Shown here: positions 47,787 through 57,687 of the stretch, piece by piece | How positions within the stretch are numbered: the stretch's first letter is position 1 | Layout of the letters: every line of letters begins with the position of its first letter | Source: Pseudomonas folii | GTDB taxonomy: Bacteria; Pseudomonadota; Gammaproteobacteria; Pseudomonadales; Pseudomonadaceae | DNA: 64,000 bases | Direction of reading: 5' to 3' | Assembly (NCBI RefSeq): GCF_014357575.1 | Contig: NZ_JACONW010000001.1 | Span: 1-64,000 of the forward strand | The notes under the pieces: model-generated | What the model was told of the DNA's origin: nothing | Databases searched by the model: none | The model's input: only the letters and a program-made list of their open reading frames with translations | Translations under genes and position numbers: made by a program

Positions 47787-50700
47787 ATGACAATCAAATT
47801 GGCCGTGGCGGAGCAATTCGCCTCCCGTCCTTCACTGCGTGAATTGGCGACGAGCAGCCTGCGCAGTGCTTTAAACGTGCGTTATCCGGACCTCGTCATC
47901 GACCCCGAGCGGGTTTCGGTAGTGGCGCTGACCTCTGGCGTCCCGGCTATGTCGGCCGAATCATTGCGGCTTTCCCTGGTGGATACCCTGCTGGAGCATT
48001 TTCTACGCCGGGCAACACCGCAATGGACAGACGCTGGCTTCGCGCTCATCGCCAATCCTGGCGACTCGCCTGCGCGGCCATTAGCAGTGGATATGGCTGA
48101 AATCAGCACCATCGTCGACCAGTCGGCATTGGGTCTGATCACCGGCCTCAAACAAGCTATCGCTGATTTCTGGAGCCAGCCCTGCGTTATCGGCAGCCAG
48201 CTCACGACCCGTTGGGCCTGGCTTTCGACGTTGATTCGGCGAGACGTGCGCGACCGGCTGGCAGCGCCCGATACGTCTCTTTCAGATCAGCGTGCCATGC
48301 TCAGTACGATCAATACCCTGTGCGGTAAAGATGAACCGTCTGAGGGGCAGGCGGGTGTTGCGTATGTCACGCTGATTCAAGGCGGTGTTTCCGAAACACG
48401 GGCGATACCGGCGTTGGTGGCACTCGACCAGTCGACAGCCAACCCGGAGGTATTGGTTTACCGTCTTTTCGGGCAGTGTGAACGCTACACACTGACTAGC
48501 TGGGTGATGCGACTGCGGGATGATTTCATTCAGGACCCCCGGCATCAATCGCTGGCCTGGGGCTTCTACGAGCCGGATAACGATGTGTTCGATGACCTTG
48601 CCCGTGCCATTCTGGAGAATCAGATCAGAGACGTGCACTGCCTGAATTATTACTCGGACCTGGAAGTTGCGAAGCTTGAGCGGTACCTGGAAGCGTCGAC
48701 AGATGTCGGCTCCTTGTTTGTCAAGCAACCCGAGGCTTATGCCGAATCGCTTCCCGACTGGCTCGGCAAGGCCAGCGATTCGGAGCGAATCTCCTACAGT
48801 CGATCCATGACCGCATTGGCGGTATTGCAGGCGAATACGCAAGGCAGGACGTTTAACGAGGACTTGCCGCCCATTGCGGAGTTTGCCTCTCAGGTCATGG
48901 CCAGGCAGATGCTTGAGGATCATCCAGACGCCGTACAGGTGCCTTTGAACGAGATAGAGCTGGTTATCGACAAAGTGACGGCTGTGGCCGCCACGTCTGG
49001 TGGAGAGATGTTTGCTCAGGGTGAAGTGGAACAGGTTCGCATGACGCTGTGTGATTGTGCTCTGGAGAATCTTGTTGGATTACCGGTTGGTGCCGTGACG
49101 TTACGCAGGACCACTGATCAGCCTTTGCCGGACTGGCTGACGGTAGCTTATGCCAAACGCCTTATTCAGGTAGTCAATGTCGGCCAGGCCTATCCGCAAT
49201 TACTGCGCACGCTGCTGATTACCAATGCCAAAGAGGCTGACAGACGTCGATTACTCTTCTGCAATCAATTGCGTATCCAGCTTCCCCTGAAGGCTCTGGA
49301 GCAGAAGCTCAAACGCGAAGGTGCGATAAGTGACGCCGGTTGCCGGTTGATTTCTGCCTTGATGGACGATCTGTCGCCCATGCATGAAGAGGACGCGCAG
49401 TCTGTTGTTCTGCGCATGCTGGGGTTCAAGGCCAGGCCAACGGGGCAGGTGGACAGGGTCGGCAATATGTTTGTGATTGGCCCGGCGAACATCGAGTCGG
49501 GCCCTTACCTGCTTTATCAACCCTTTCAGGCGACGCCCCTGACTGAATTCAGCAACTGGACGACGCTGCGTGATGCCATTGCTCAGCCTGGTGCGTTGCA
49601 ACAACAGGTACTGATCTGGCTGAGTGATACGGCACGTCCTGTTTATGCCAACGGAGGATTTGATGAGCCGCATATCATCCGTTTCGGGCTCGGCTCCGAG
49701 TTCCAGCCGCTTGAGCGGCCGCAGCCAACGGTGTTGAGTCGCGATGTCATGGCGGGAGACCCGCTTGAGGCGTTGTTCAAGGCCGTCGCCATGGCGCTGG
49801 TGCAGTTGGCAGATCGCGAATCGGTCTCCAATGTCGAAAACCGTTGGGCGAACCTGAAGGAAGGAGGCTGGCTGTTGCTCGACACGTTGCTGCCCCTGAT
49901 TGGTGGCTCGCTGGGTCAGTCAGCATGGCTTTTGCAATTGCTCAGTAGCGCCGACCAGATACTCACTCTGCCTGCTGATGCCGATCAGGGGGCTCGTTCG
50001 GCGGCCCTTGCGGATTTGCTGCTCAACGTTGCGATGATTGTTCTGCATCAGGGCGTCATATCAGCCACAGGCCCGGTGATTGGCAGTGGTGAGCCTTTGG
50101 TTGATGCGCCGCTCACCTCTCAAGAGATGAATGCAAGCCCGATGGCCACGCAGACGCTGGATATGGCGGCCGGGAGGGACGGGCTCGATTTCAGCTGGTC
50201 CAACCCGCTTTCTCGTCTTACCGCAACCCAGCGCTCCAGGCTCCTGACCTTTAATGTCTTTCCCGAGCCGCCCCTTGGCGCAATGGTCAACTCTGGCATT
50301 TACGCCGGTTTGTACGAAGACCATGGAAAGTGGTACGCACGCGTTGAGGGCAATCTGTTTCGCGTCATTGCTGATGAAGGCCGCGCGTATATCGTCCAGG
50401 ACGATGATCCTGGCGTGACGGGGCCATGGCTGACCCGGAGCGGGCTGCAATGGCGGCTGAATCTGGGGCTGCATCTGCGCGGTGGCGGCCCAAAACAGAA
50501 TGCCCGGAAACTGGCGCAGGCCAACGCAGCCAATGTTCGGCGTATCAACGATGGCCTGTCGGAGCTCGTGAAACGGCGTGATGTGTTGCTGAAAAACATT
50601 CAAGCCTACGATCTGCAGCTGGACACTGCGCAAGGCACAGTGCGTCAGCTTTTTATGGAGCGTTATGAAAGCGATCTGACTGAGCTGGTCAGTGTGATGC

Positions 50701-52322
50701 GAGAGCATGTCAAATTAGCGCAGGAACACCGGCCGGGCGACCGTCCAGCAGAAAAGGATGTTGCCAGTGATCTGCAAAGTCTGGCCCGGCAAATTTGCTA
50801 CTTTGAGAGCCTGCTGTTCAAGGATCAAGCAGTGATTGCGAATAATGAGCTCGTGAACCTGCGAACCCTGGCCTCTGGCGCCTCATTGACACCTGAGAAT
50901 GCTGACGCTTACTTCGAGATGCTCCGCAAGCTGACGATCTCCCAGACAAAGGGGCTGCACTGGTCACAGGAGCGAGAGGCGATATGGTTGCAACTGCGTG
51001 ACGTTCCAAAGGTAGGTCAGGAATATTGGCGCAGTGAAGTCACAGAGGCATATGCCCACAATCAGCCTTCGAATCTGGAGTGGAAGGCGATCCATATGTT
51101 TTCGACGCTTGAGTTGGTGTTCAGTCGTCCCGAAACCATGTTCGGTGAAGACCTGAAGCAGTTGAGGATGCTGCGTAACGACCAGAATCTGCATGCTGCG
51201 ATTGCATCCCATCTGGAGCTGGACAGGCCCAATACCTATTCACTGGCTGAAAGCATCAGTGTTCTGGAAAGTGCGCTCAAAGAGTACGGCAGGGCGAGTG
51301 ACATCAGCACCTACATTCATACCTTGGAGTTCTCGGGCAGGAGAGGGCAATACCTTGAGCAGTTCATTGCTCAACTCAGTGCCTTTCACGATGTTGCATT
51401 GCAACGGCTTACCTTGTTGATCAAGCAAAATACCGAAGCAGCAGATACATTCCTTGAACAGGTGCCGAAGGTGGCGAGGCCTGGCAAGCGGGTGATCAAA
51501 ACCCGCGGCCACCGGACGTTCATCGGCAGCGTTCGCCAGGGTGACGCGCAGGCTGAGGGCGAAGTGGTGGATGTCTCCGATGCGCTGACCAGTAAAGTGA
51601 TCAACTCATGGCATCAGCACGCTGGCGGTGAATGGGTTGAGATCGTGACGCCCGAGCCCGCCGCGAAGCCACTCATCTCCCGCGCCTCGCCGACAGAGTT
51701 GCAGCGACAGGCCAGAGAACACCTTGCAAGAGTGGAGGGCAGTATCAACAGCGCCTGGAGGCAATCGAAACGGGCGAGCGAACCGGAGGACATGGAAGAT
51801 ATTCTGGTGCAAAGGGCTGAAAAGCTGACCGTGCTGATTGAGCAGATGAAGGCTTTAAGTGATGAGGCATCTGCTTCAGCTTTCGCCACGGATATCCAGG
51901 AACTGACTGCGGCAGCTGCCCGGCTCAAGGATCAGGGACGCTTGATTCGCATCGCAATGATCAAGGCACAGCCGCCAACTGCCGCGCGTATCAATTATCT
52001 CCATCAGCAGCGGGAAATCGATATTTCCAGTTTCGGCAGCCGAAAAAATATGTCTGGCGCCCGGCGTGATGATTTCCTCCAGGAATTCGCCATTCGCGAC
52101 AAAGACCATCAACTACTCTGGTGGGCGCATTTTCACTACACGACTGAAAATGCCAGCCCTGACGCGTTCACGGCGGCGCATCTGAAATTACCGGCGCAGC
52201 GGCTTCTGGGTTACAAGGCACTGGTCAGGGCAGCAAAGGCCAATCAGGACGTGGTCAGTATTTACCGCAGTTCGATTGGCAAGGAGGTCGCTCAGCGCCT
52301 GTTTCTGGTGTTGACCCCTTGA
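47787..52322 (+). CDS. Large DUF6543/dermonecrotic-toxin-like protein
   Basis: A 1511-residue protein with no N-terminal signal peptide. The first residues (LAVAEQFASRPSLRELATSS) and the general make-up resemble the N-terminal region of pseudomonad proteins annotated DUF6543/dermonecrotic toxin-like. A hydrophobic stretch occurs near residues 695-720 (LLPLIGGSLGQSAWLLQLL). A small beta-domain near residues 830-895 (IYAGLYEDHGKWYARVEGN, ending LHLRGGG) is typical of that group. Long helical coiled-coil-like sequence fills 900-1400. The last 70 residues carry WAHFHY (about 1446-1451), AHLK (about 1464) and IYRS (about 1492), which look like a discrete conserved module. No immunity gene, VgrG or secretion gene adjoins it. 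Family assignment is by resemblance; activity is unknown. Confidence 0.7.
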   Translation: MTIKLAVAEQFASRPSLRELATSSLRSALNVRYPDLVIDPERVSVVALTSGVPAMSAESLRLSLVDTLLEHFLRRATPQWTDAGFALIANPGDSPARPLAVDMAEISTIVDQSALGLITGLKQAIADFWSQPCVIGSQLTTRWAWLSTLIRRDVRDRLAAPDTSLSDQRAMLSTINTLCGKDEPSEGQAGVAYVTLIQGGVSETRAIPALVALDQSTANPEVLVYRLFGQCERYTLTSWVMRLRDDFIQDPRHQSLAWGFYEPDNDVFDDLARAILENQIRDVHCLNYYSDLEVAKLERYLEASTDVGSLFVKQPEAYAESLPDWLGKASDSERISYSRSMTALAVLQANTQGRTFNEDLPPIAEFASQVMARQMLEDHPDAVQVPLNEIELVIDKVTAVAATSGGEMFAQGEVEQVRMTLCDCALENLVGLPVGAVTLRRTTDQPLPDWLTVAYAKRLIQVVNVGQAYPQLLRTLLITNAKEADRRRLLFCNQLRIQLPLKALEQKLKREGAISDAGCRLISALMDDLSPMHEEDAQSVVLRMLGFKARPTGQVDRVGNMFVIGPANIESGPYLLYQPFQATPLTEFSNWTTLRDAIAQPGALQQQVLIWLSDTARPVYANGGFDEPHIIRFGLGSEFQPLERPQPTVLSRDVMAGDPLEALFKAVAMALVQLADRESVSNVENRWANLKEGGWLLLDTLLPLIGGSLGQSAWLLQLLSSADQILTLPADADQGARSAALADLLLNVAMIVLHQGVISATGPVIGSGEPLVDAPLTSQEMNASPMATQTLDMAAGRDGLDFSWSNPLSRLTATQRSRLLTFNVFPEPPLGAMVNSGIYAGLYEDHGKWYARVEGNLFRVIADEGRAYIVQDDDPGVTGPWLTRSGLQWRLNLGLHLRGGGPKQNARKLAQANAANVRRINDGLSELVKRRDVLLKNIQAYDLQLDTAQGTVRQLFMERYESDLTELVSVMREHVKLAQEHRPGDRPAEKDVASDLQSLARQICYFESLLFKDQAVIANNELVNLRTLASGASLTPENADAYFEMLRKLTISQTKGLHWSQEREAIWLQLRDVPKVGQEYWRSEVTEAYAHNQPSNLEWKAIHMFSTLELVFSRPETMFGEDLKQLRMLRNDQNLHAAIASHLELDRPNTYSLAESISVLESALKEYGRASDISTYIHTLEFSGRRGQYLEQFIAQLSAFHDVALQRLTLLIKQNTEAADTFLEQVPKVARPGKRVIKTRGHRTFIGSVRQGDAQAEGEVVDVSDALTSKVINSWHQHAGGEWVEIVTPEPAAKPLISRASPTELQRQAREHLARVEGSINSAWRQSKRASEPEDMEDILVQRAEKLTVLIEQMKALSDEASASAFATDIQELTAAAARLKDQGRLIRIAMIKAQPPTAARINYLHQQREIDISSFGSRKNMSGARRDDFLQEFAIRDKDHQLLWWAHFHYTTENASPDAFTAAHLKLPAQRLLGYKALVRAAKANQDVVSIYRSSIGKEVAQRLFLVLTP

Positions 52323-52637
52323 ATGGAATCGGTCGGATAGCGGCTTGAAAAGCTGCATTGGTGTTTTTTTGTGATTTGCGACGGCAAGCGCTTTATCATT
52401 CGCAGCCTTGTGGGGCTCGACTGTTTGCCGTCTGCATGACGTGGAATGCCAGGTAAAAAACAGCAGCGTCATTTTGTCGCAGACAAAAGTGGCTTGCGGC
52501 GCTACCAACGGTTAATGTTCCACGCTTCGGTGGCGGTTTAAACTGCGCACCAGATTCTGATCCTTCATGTCGCTGGCCGCGACGTGATTTAGCCAGAGAT
52601 GCCAGAGTGGCACCTCGGCCTGTTCTAAGGAGTACGC
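52323..52637. other. Intergenic region before sthA
   Basis: 315 bases without a gene. It holds a probable terminator for the large gene (GCGGCTT/AAGCTGC hairpin at 52340-52356 followed by ATTGGTG and seven thymines) and a long untranslated leader of sthA. Confidence 0.5.
52340..52371 (+). terminator. Probable terminator after the large toxin-like gene
   Basis: Seven-base-pair stem GCGGCTT/AAGCTGC (one G-U pair), loop GAA, then seven thymines after a seven-base gap. Confidence 0.55.
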
Positions 52638-54032
52638 ATGGCTGTCTACAACTACGACGTAGTGGTACTGGGTTCCGGCCCTGCCGGAGAAGGCGCGGCA
52701 ATGAACGCCGCCAAGGCAGGGCGTAAGGTAGCGATGGTCGACAGCCGTCGGCAGGTTGGCGGTAACTGCACACACCTGGGCACTATCCCGTCCAAGGCAT
52801 TGCGTCATTCGGTCAAGCAGATCATCCACTTCAACACCAACCCTATGTTCAGGGCCATAGGCGAGCCACGCTGGTTCTCGTTTCCGGACGTGTTGAAAAA
52901 CGCCGAAATGGTTATTTCCAAGCAGGTTTCCTCGCGCACCGGCTACTACGCCCGCAACCGCGTTGATGTGTTTTTCGGCACCGGCAGTTTTGCTGACGAG
53001 CGCAGCATTGACGTGGTATGCGGCAACGGTGTTGTGGAGAAGCTGGTGGCCAACCAGATCATTATCGCCACGGGATCGCGCCCTTATCGCCCTGCAGATA
53101 TCGACTTCTCCCACAAGCGTATCTACGACAGCGACACGATCCTCAGTCTCGGCCACACCCCGCGCAAGCTGATCATTTATGGCGCCGGCGTGATCGGGTG
53201 TGAATACGCCTCGATCTTCAGCGGTCTGGGCGTCATGGTCGAACTGGTGGATAACCGCGATCAGCTACTGAGCTTTCTGGATTCGGAAATTTCTCAGGCG
53301 TTGAGTTATCACTTCAGCAACAACAACGTGATGGTTCGCCATAACGAAGAGTATGAAAAGGTCGAAGGCCTGGATAACGGTGTGATCCTGCACCTCAAGT
53401 CCGGCAAGAAGATCAAGGCAGATGCCTTGCTCTGGTGTAACGGCCGTACCGGCAACACTGACAAACTGGGTCTGGAGAATGTTGGCATCAAGGCTAACGG
53501 TCGCGGCCAGATTGAAGTCGATGAAAGCTATCGCACTAACGTGCCGAATATTTACGGCGCGGGTGATGTGATCGGCTGGCCAAGTCTGGCCAGTGCTGCA
53601 TACGATCAGGGCCGTTCAGCCGCGGGCGTGGTGGTCGACAACGGCAGCTGGCGTTACGTCAATGACGTGCCGACCGGCATCTATACGATTCCGGAAATCA
53701 GCTCGATCGGCAAAAACGAACACGAACTGACCCAGGCGAAAGTGCCTTACGAAGTGGGCAAGGCGTTCTTCAAAGGCATGGCGCGGGCGCAGATTTCCGG
53801 CGAACGCGTGGGCATGCTGAAGATTCTGTTCCATCGTGAAACGCTGGAAGTGCTGGGCGTGCATTGCTTCGGCGACCAGGCTTCGGAGATTGTGCACATC
53901 GGGCAGGCGATCATGAACCAGCCAGGTGAAGCCAATACCCTGAAGTATTTCGTCAACACCACGTTCAACTACCCGACCATGGCAGAAGCCTATCGGGTAG
54001 CTGCTTACGACGGCCTGAACCGGCTTTTTTAA
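52638..54032 (+). CDS. sthA: Soluble pyridine nucleotide transhydrogenase SthA
   Basis: A 464-residue FAD-dependent NAD(P)+ transhydrogenase that interconverts NADH and NADPH in the cytosol. The FAD motif [17 protein letters not shown] starts at residue 12. The redox position reads [16 protein letters not shown]: the first cysteine is kept, but the second, which would form the redox disulfide in lipoamide dehydrogenase-like relatives, is threonine. This is the SthA hallmark. The NAD(P)-binding motif [16 protein letters not shown] follows at about residue 180, and the C-terminal dimerisation domain ends in [16 protein letters not shown]. Confidence 0.96.
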   Translation: MAVYNYDVVVLGSGPAGEGAAMNAAKAGRKVAMVDSRRQVGGNCTHLGTIPSKALRHSVKQIIHFNTNPMFRAIGEPRWFSFPDVLKNAEMVISKQVSSRTGYYARNRVDVFFGTGSFADERSIDVVCGNGVVEKLVANQIIIATGSRPYRPADIDFSHKRIYDSDTILSLGHTPRKLIIYGAGVIGCEYASIFSGLGVMVELVDNRDQLLSFLDSEISQALSYHFSNNNVMVRHNEEYEKVEGLDNGVILHLKSGKKIKADALLWCNGRTGNTDKLGLENVGIKANGRGQIEVDESYRTNVPNIYGAGDVIGWPSLASAAYDQGRSAAGVVVDNGSWRYVNDVPTGIYTIPEISSIGKNEHELTQAKVPYEVGKAFFKGMARAQISGERVGMLKILFHRETLEVLGVHCFGDQASEIVHIGQAIMNQPGEANTLKYFVNTTFNYPTMAEAYRVAAYDGLNRLF

Positions 54033-54074
54033 GCGACTCCGGCCGGTGGCCTGAGCCGGCCGGGGAGACCGATT

Positions 54075-54797
54075 TCAGTGATTCTCGAGGGTGGCGCTGG
54101 CCAAACCGGGAAAGTCTGTAATCAGGCTGTCCACGCCGAAGTCGGCGAGCCTGCGCATCAGTGCAGGTTCGTTGACCGTCCACACCGACACATGCAAGCC
54201 CTGACGCTGAGCTTTTTGCTGGCGCTCAGGGGTGCAGAGTGTCCAGTTCAATGCCAGGTACTCACAGCCATAGCTTTGCGCGACCTTCAGCGGGTCGAGC
54301 CATGCGTACTCCGCTACCAGGCCGCGTGAGATGTCCGGTGTCAGTTCCAGTGCTGCTTTGAGCACTTCCCGAGAGCTTGAAGTGATGGTGATCTTGTCCA
54401 GCAAGCCGTGGCGCTGAGCCATTTCACGGATGGCCAGCACGGTGGATGCGGCACGGGTGCGGGATGCGCTTTTGACTTCCAACTGCCAATGCTCGAAAGC
54501 GCACTTTTCGAACAGCTCTTCAAGGCGTGGGATCGGGCAAGGATTGATCCAGCCAGGACCGCCTTTGCGTGCGTCATACGTGACCAGGTCGGCGGCGCTG
54601 TGCTCGATGACCTTGCCGCGCCTGTCCGTGGTGCGTTTCAGGGTCGGGTCGTGAATCACCATCAATTCCCCGTCACGGGACAAATGCAGATCCAGCTCGC
54701 AACGACGTACGCCGTGCTTCAGACATTCCTGAAAGCTGGTCAGAGTATTTTCCGGTGCTTCGCCTTTGGCGCCGCGATGGCCATAAATAAGGGTCAC
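54075..54797 (-). CDS. Cytoplasmic glycerophosphodiester phosphodiesterase (UgpQ-like)
   Basis: A 240-residue GDPD without a signal peptide, so cytosolic and similar in build to UgpQ. Motifs are IYGHRGAKGEAPENTLTSF at the start, CELDLHLSRDGELMVIHDPTL (catalytic histidine and metal ligands) and the C-terminal SVWTVNEPALMRRLADFGVDSLITDFP. The start is GTG with CAGGAG six bases before it. Together with the periplasmic enzyme at 18395 the cell has both compartments covered. It is convergent with sthA. Confidence 0.92.
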   Translation of the reverse strand: MTLIYGHRGAKGEAPENTLTSFQECLKHGVRRCELDLHLSRDGELMVIHDPTLKRTTDRRGKVIEHSAADLVTYDARKGGPGWINPCPIPRLEELFEKCAFEHWQLEVKSASRTRAASTVLAIREMAQRHGLLDKITITSSSREVLKAALELTPDISRGLVAEYAWLDPLKVAQSYGCEYLALNWTLCTPERQQKAQRQGLHVSVWTVNEPALMRRLADFGVDSLITDFPGLASATLENH

Positions 54798-54886
54798 GTC
54801 TACTCCTGGTGGCCTTTAAGGCGTTGGTTTTGGTGTAGTTGCATGATGCTGAGTCCGGAGAGTTTTGTCGCGCAGCGAGCACTGTC

Positions 54887-54957
54887 CGGTAGGAGCCAAC
54901 TTGTTGGCGAGACGTCTTGCCTGACACATCGCCTCGCGAACAAGTTCGCTCCTACCG
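54887..54957. repeat. REP-type inverted pair with compensatory changes
   Basis: Right arm carries GCGAAC-AA-GTTCGC as in the 32320 element, whereas the left arm reads GCCAAC-TT-GTTGGC. Both strands of the internal stem changed together (G to C and C to G), so the hairpin is conserved although the sequence differs. Confidence 0.85.
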
Positions 54958-54965
54958 AAGACAGG

Positions 54966-55547
54966 TTATTGCGCCTCTTTCGACTCAAGCGCCTGACGCC
55001 GTATAGCAGCTTGTCGTTGCAAAATGTATCGGGCCAGCAGCTGTCGTTGCGAGTCCGGCAGGTCGATGAACTCGGTGCCGATCTCGAATTGGCCATCTAG
55101 CAGGATGTCGCAATGGGTCACTTTGGCGTGCAGCATCAGTGCTGACGCCTGCGGCATCAAGACCATTTTTATCGATAGCTGGGCATCGACGGCAAAGCTT
55201 GTGGCGCTTTGAAACTGCACGCCACCTTCGGAAATCGTCACGGGTTGCGGGGCGCCCAGCTTGCCCAGCGTGGTTTGCGCCACCACCCGGCCAAGCAGCT
55301 CAATGCGCTTGCCGAACGATTGCATCAGGCTGTTCACCACCCGGTCGCGGTCGTCCAGCTGGCGTAAAAGATGTTGGGATTCGAACTCGGCAATGTGCAG
55401 CTCGCTGAGCAGCTCGAAGAGGGCCGAGGTCTCGCGCATGGCCTGGTGCCCCGTCTCGTCGGTACTGGATAACAGGTTAATTTCCAGTGCGACGCTGTCC
55501 TCGATACGGTAGTATTCGCGGCGTTCTTCTTCATCTAATGTCGACAT
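54966..55547 (-). CDS. PilZ-domain protein with N-terminal helical region
   Basis: A 193-residue protein. RREYYRIEDSVALEINLL (residues about 9-26) carries the R-x-x-x-R type loop of PilZ, and a helical segment of about 80 residues is inserted before the C-terminal PilZ barrel half. There the D/N-x-S-x-x-G motif is altered to TISEGG. The order is that of the YcgR-N/PilZ-like atypical class, and c-di-GMP binding is uncertain because the aspartate is lost. It is divergent from lolC, about 125 bases away. Confidence 0.75.
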   Translation of the reverse strand: MSTLDEEERREYYRIEDSVALEINLLSSTDETGHQAMRETSALFELLSELHIAEFESQHLLRQLDDRDRVVNSLMQSFGKRIELLGRVVAQTTLGKLGAPQPVTISEGGVQFQSATSFAVDAQLSIKMVLMPQASALMLHAKVTHCDILLDGQFEIGTEFIDLPDSQRQLLARYILQRQAAIRRQALESKEAQ

Positions 55548-55672
55548 GGCGAACCCATGGTAGCGGCGATGGTCATAGTGGTTGCTCGCAGTGCTCAGAG
55601 TGATTTCGAGTGTAAAGCTGCCTGCTCAGGCCCGCCACAAGGACGTTCCCATTCCTCCGAACAAGTCCCTAA

Positions 55673-56923
55673 ATGTTCAGACCTCTTTTTGTATTCATAG
55701 GCACGCGTTACACCCGTGCAAAACGCCGTAATCATTTCGTCTCCTTTATTTCCCTGACTTCCATGATCGGTCTCGCCCTGGGCGTAGTGGTGATGATAGT
55801 CGTGTTATCGGTCATGAATGGTTTCGATCATGAAATGCGTACTCGCGTACTCGGCATGGTCCCGCACGCCACCATCGAAGCCGGTGAGCCGATCGGCAAC
55901 TGGCAGGGTGTGGCTGACAAGGTCAGGCAAAACCCTCAGGTGCTGGCCGTTGCCCCGTTTACCCAGATGCAGGGCTTGCTGACCAATAACGGCAACGTGC
56001 AAAAGGTCCTGCTCAATGGCATCGACCCGGCGCAAGAGCGGAAAGTTTCGATCATCGATAACTTCATGAAGCAGGGGAAGCTGGATGATCTGGCTGCCGG
56101 TGACTTCGGCATCGTGATCGGCGACAAGGCTGCCACCAAGCTCGGGGTTGGCGTTGGTGACAAGGTTACGTTCGTTGCCCCTGAAGTGACGGTGACGCCT
56201 GCGGGGATGTTCCCGCGCATGAAGCGCTTTACCGTGACGGGCATTTTTCACGTGGGGGCCGGTGAGCTGGATGGCTACCTTGGGTTGACCAATATCGACG
56301 ATCTGGGGCGCCTGCATCGCTGGAAAGCCAACGAAGTGCAGGGGCTGCGCCTGAAATTCGAGGACCTGTTCGAGGCACCTCGCACTTCTTATCAAATCGC
56401 CCAGACCCTTGGCGAGCACAACTACTATTCCCGTGACTGGACCCGCACCCACGGCAACCTGTATCAGGCGATCCGCATGGAAAAAGCCATGATCGGGCTG
56501 CTGCTGTTGCTGATTGTGGCCGTGGCGGCGTTCAACATCATTTCAACGCTGGTGATGGTGGTCAACGACAAGAAAGGCGATATCGCGATCCTGCGCACCC
56601 TGGGCTCCACGCCCGGGCAGATCATGGCGATTTTCATGGTCCAGGGCACAGTGATTGGTGTGGTCGGCACCTTCATCGGTGCTGTCGTGGGGATTATCGC
56701 AGCGCTCAACGTCAGTGCTGCCATTTCCTTGCTGGAAGGCCTGATTGGCCACAAGTTTCTCAATGCCGATGTGTACTTCATCGATTACTTGCCGTCGCAA
56801 TTGATGGCCGAAGATGTGTTGATGGTCTGCGGCGCGGCATTGGTCCTGAGTTTCCTCGCCACCCTGTATCCGGCCTGGCGCGCAGCGCGTACCCAACCGG
56901 CGGAGGCGTTACGTTATGAGTGA
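55673..56923 (+). CDS. lolC: Lipoprotein-releasing permease LolC
   Basis: A 416-residue inner-membrane permease of the LolCDE complex, which extracts lipoproteins from the inner membrane for LolA. One N-terminal span ([21 protein letters not shown], about residues 24-44), a large periplasmic domain, then three spans near residues 270-405 give the LolC/E topology. The conserved coupling segment [21 protein letters not shown] and the ending [12 protein letters not shown] are typical. It overlaps lolD by eight bases. lolE, downstream, is its partner. Confidence 0.95.
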   Translation: MFRPLFVFIGTRYTRAKRRNHFVSFISLTSMIGLALGVVVMIVVLSVMNGFDHEMRTRVLGMVPHATIEAGEPIGNWQGVADKVRQNPQVLAVAPFTQMQGLLTNNGNVQKVLLNGIDPAQERKVSIIDNFMKQGKLDDLAAGDFGIVIGDKAATKLGVGVGDKVTFVAPEVTVTPAGMFPRMKRFTVTGIFHVGAGELDGYLGLTNIDDLGRLHRWKANEVQGLRLKFEDLFEAPRTSYQIAQTLGEHNYYSRDWTRTHGNLYQAIRMEKAMIGLLLLLIVAVAAFNIISTLVMVVNDKKGDIAILRTLGSTPGQIMAIFMVQGTVIGVVGTFIGAVVGIIAALNVSAAISLLEGLIGHKFLNADVYFIDYLPSQLMAEDVLMVCGAALVLSFLATLYPAWRAARTQPAEALRYE

Positions 56924-57614
56924 GTCGGGCATGAGTGATAAAGCAGTATTGAGTTGCCGTAACCTGGGCAAATCCTATGAGGAAGGCCCTGAGTCGGTAG
57001 TGGTTCTGTCGGGTTTGCAACTGGAGTTGTTTCCGGGCGAGCGCGTGGCGATTGTCGGCAGTTCAGGCTCTGGCAAAAGTACCTTGCTCAACCTGTTGGG
57101 CGGTCTGGATACACCTTCCGAAGGCAGTGTCTGGCTGGCTGGCGAAGAGCTTTCCGCCTTGGGTGAAAAGGCCCGAGGCCTGCTGCGTAATCGGGCGCTG
57201 GGCTTCGTTTATCAGTTCCACCATTTGTTGCCGGAATTCACTGCGCTGGAAAACGTCTGCATGCCGCTGCTGATTGGCAAGACTGCAATCCCGGAGGCTC
57301 GTCAGCGTGCCACCGCGTTGCTCGAGCGGGTAGGGCTGGGACATCGTCTGGCTCACAAACCTTCTGAATTGTCCGGCGGCGAGCGTCAGCGGGTAGCGAT
57401 CGCCAGGGCTCTGGTCAACCAGCCGGGCCTGGTAATGCTTGATGAGCCGACGGGTAACCTCGATCACCACACTGCGCAAGGTATTCAGGACCTGATGCTG
57501 GAGCTGAGCACCTCGTCGCGTACTGCGTTTCTGGTGGTGACCCATGACATGAATCTGGCCAGACAGATGGATCGAGTATGGCGCCTGGAAGGCGGTCGTC
57601 TGGTAGAAGCCTGA
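56916..57614 (+). CDS. lolD: Lipoprotein-releasing ATPase LolD
   Basis: A 232-residue ABC ATPase powering lipoprotein release. Walker [10 protein letters not shown] (about residue 46), the signature [15 protein letters not shown] and Walker [13 protein letters not shown] are all present. [18 protein letters not shown] is the MacB/LolD-subfamily stretch. The start ATG is inside the end of lolC (eight-base overlap); a second in-frame ATG five codons later (56931) is possible. A hairpin follows before lolE. Confidence 0.96.
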   Translation: MSESGMSDKAVLSCRNLGKSYEEGPESVVVLSGLQLELFPGERVAIVGSSGSGKSTLLNLLGGLDTPSEGSVWLAGEELSALGEKARGLLRNRALGFVYQFHHLLPEFTALENVCMPLLIGKTAIPEARQRATALLERVGLGHRLAHKPSELSGGERQRVAIARALVNQPGLVMLDEPTGNLDHHTAQGIQDLMLELSTSSRTAFLVVTHDMNLARQMDRVWRLEGGRLVEA

Positions 57615-57621
57615 CCTGTCC

Positions 57622-57660
57622 AACCCGGCGCAATCGATCGCGCCGGGGTTTCATTTTTGC
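57622..57660 (+). terminator. Terminator-like hairpin between lolD and lolE
   Basis: Stem AACCCGGCGC/GCGCCGGGGTT (one bulged G, loop AATCGATC) followed by TTTCATTTTT, inside what would otherwise be a continuous lolCDE transcript. Confidence 0.7.
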
Positions 57661-57687
57661 GGCAATCTTTCCCACGGTGCTATACGA

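Noticed and set aside
47787..52322. Type VI effector with an adjacent immunity gene
   Set aside because: No VgrG, Hcp, PAAR or small immunity-like gene lies on either side. Neighbours are a citrate symporter and sthA.
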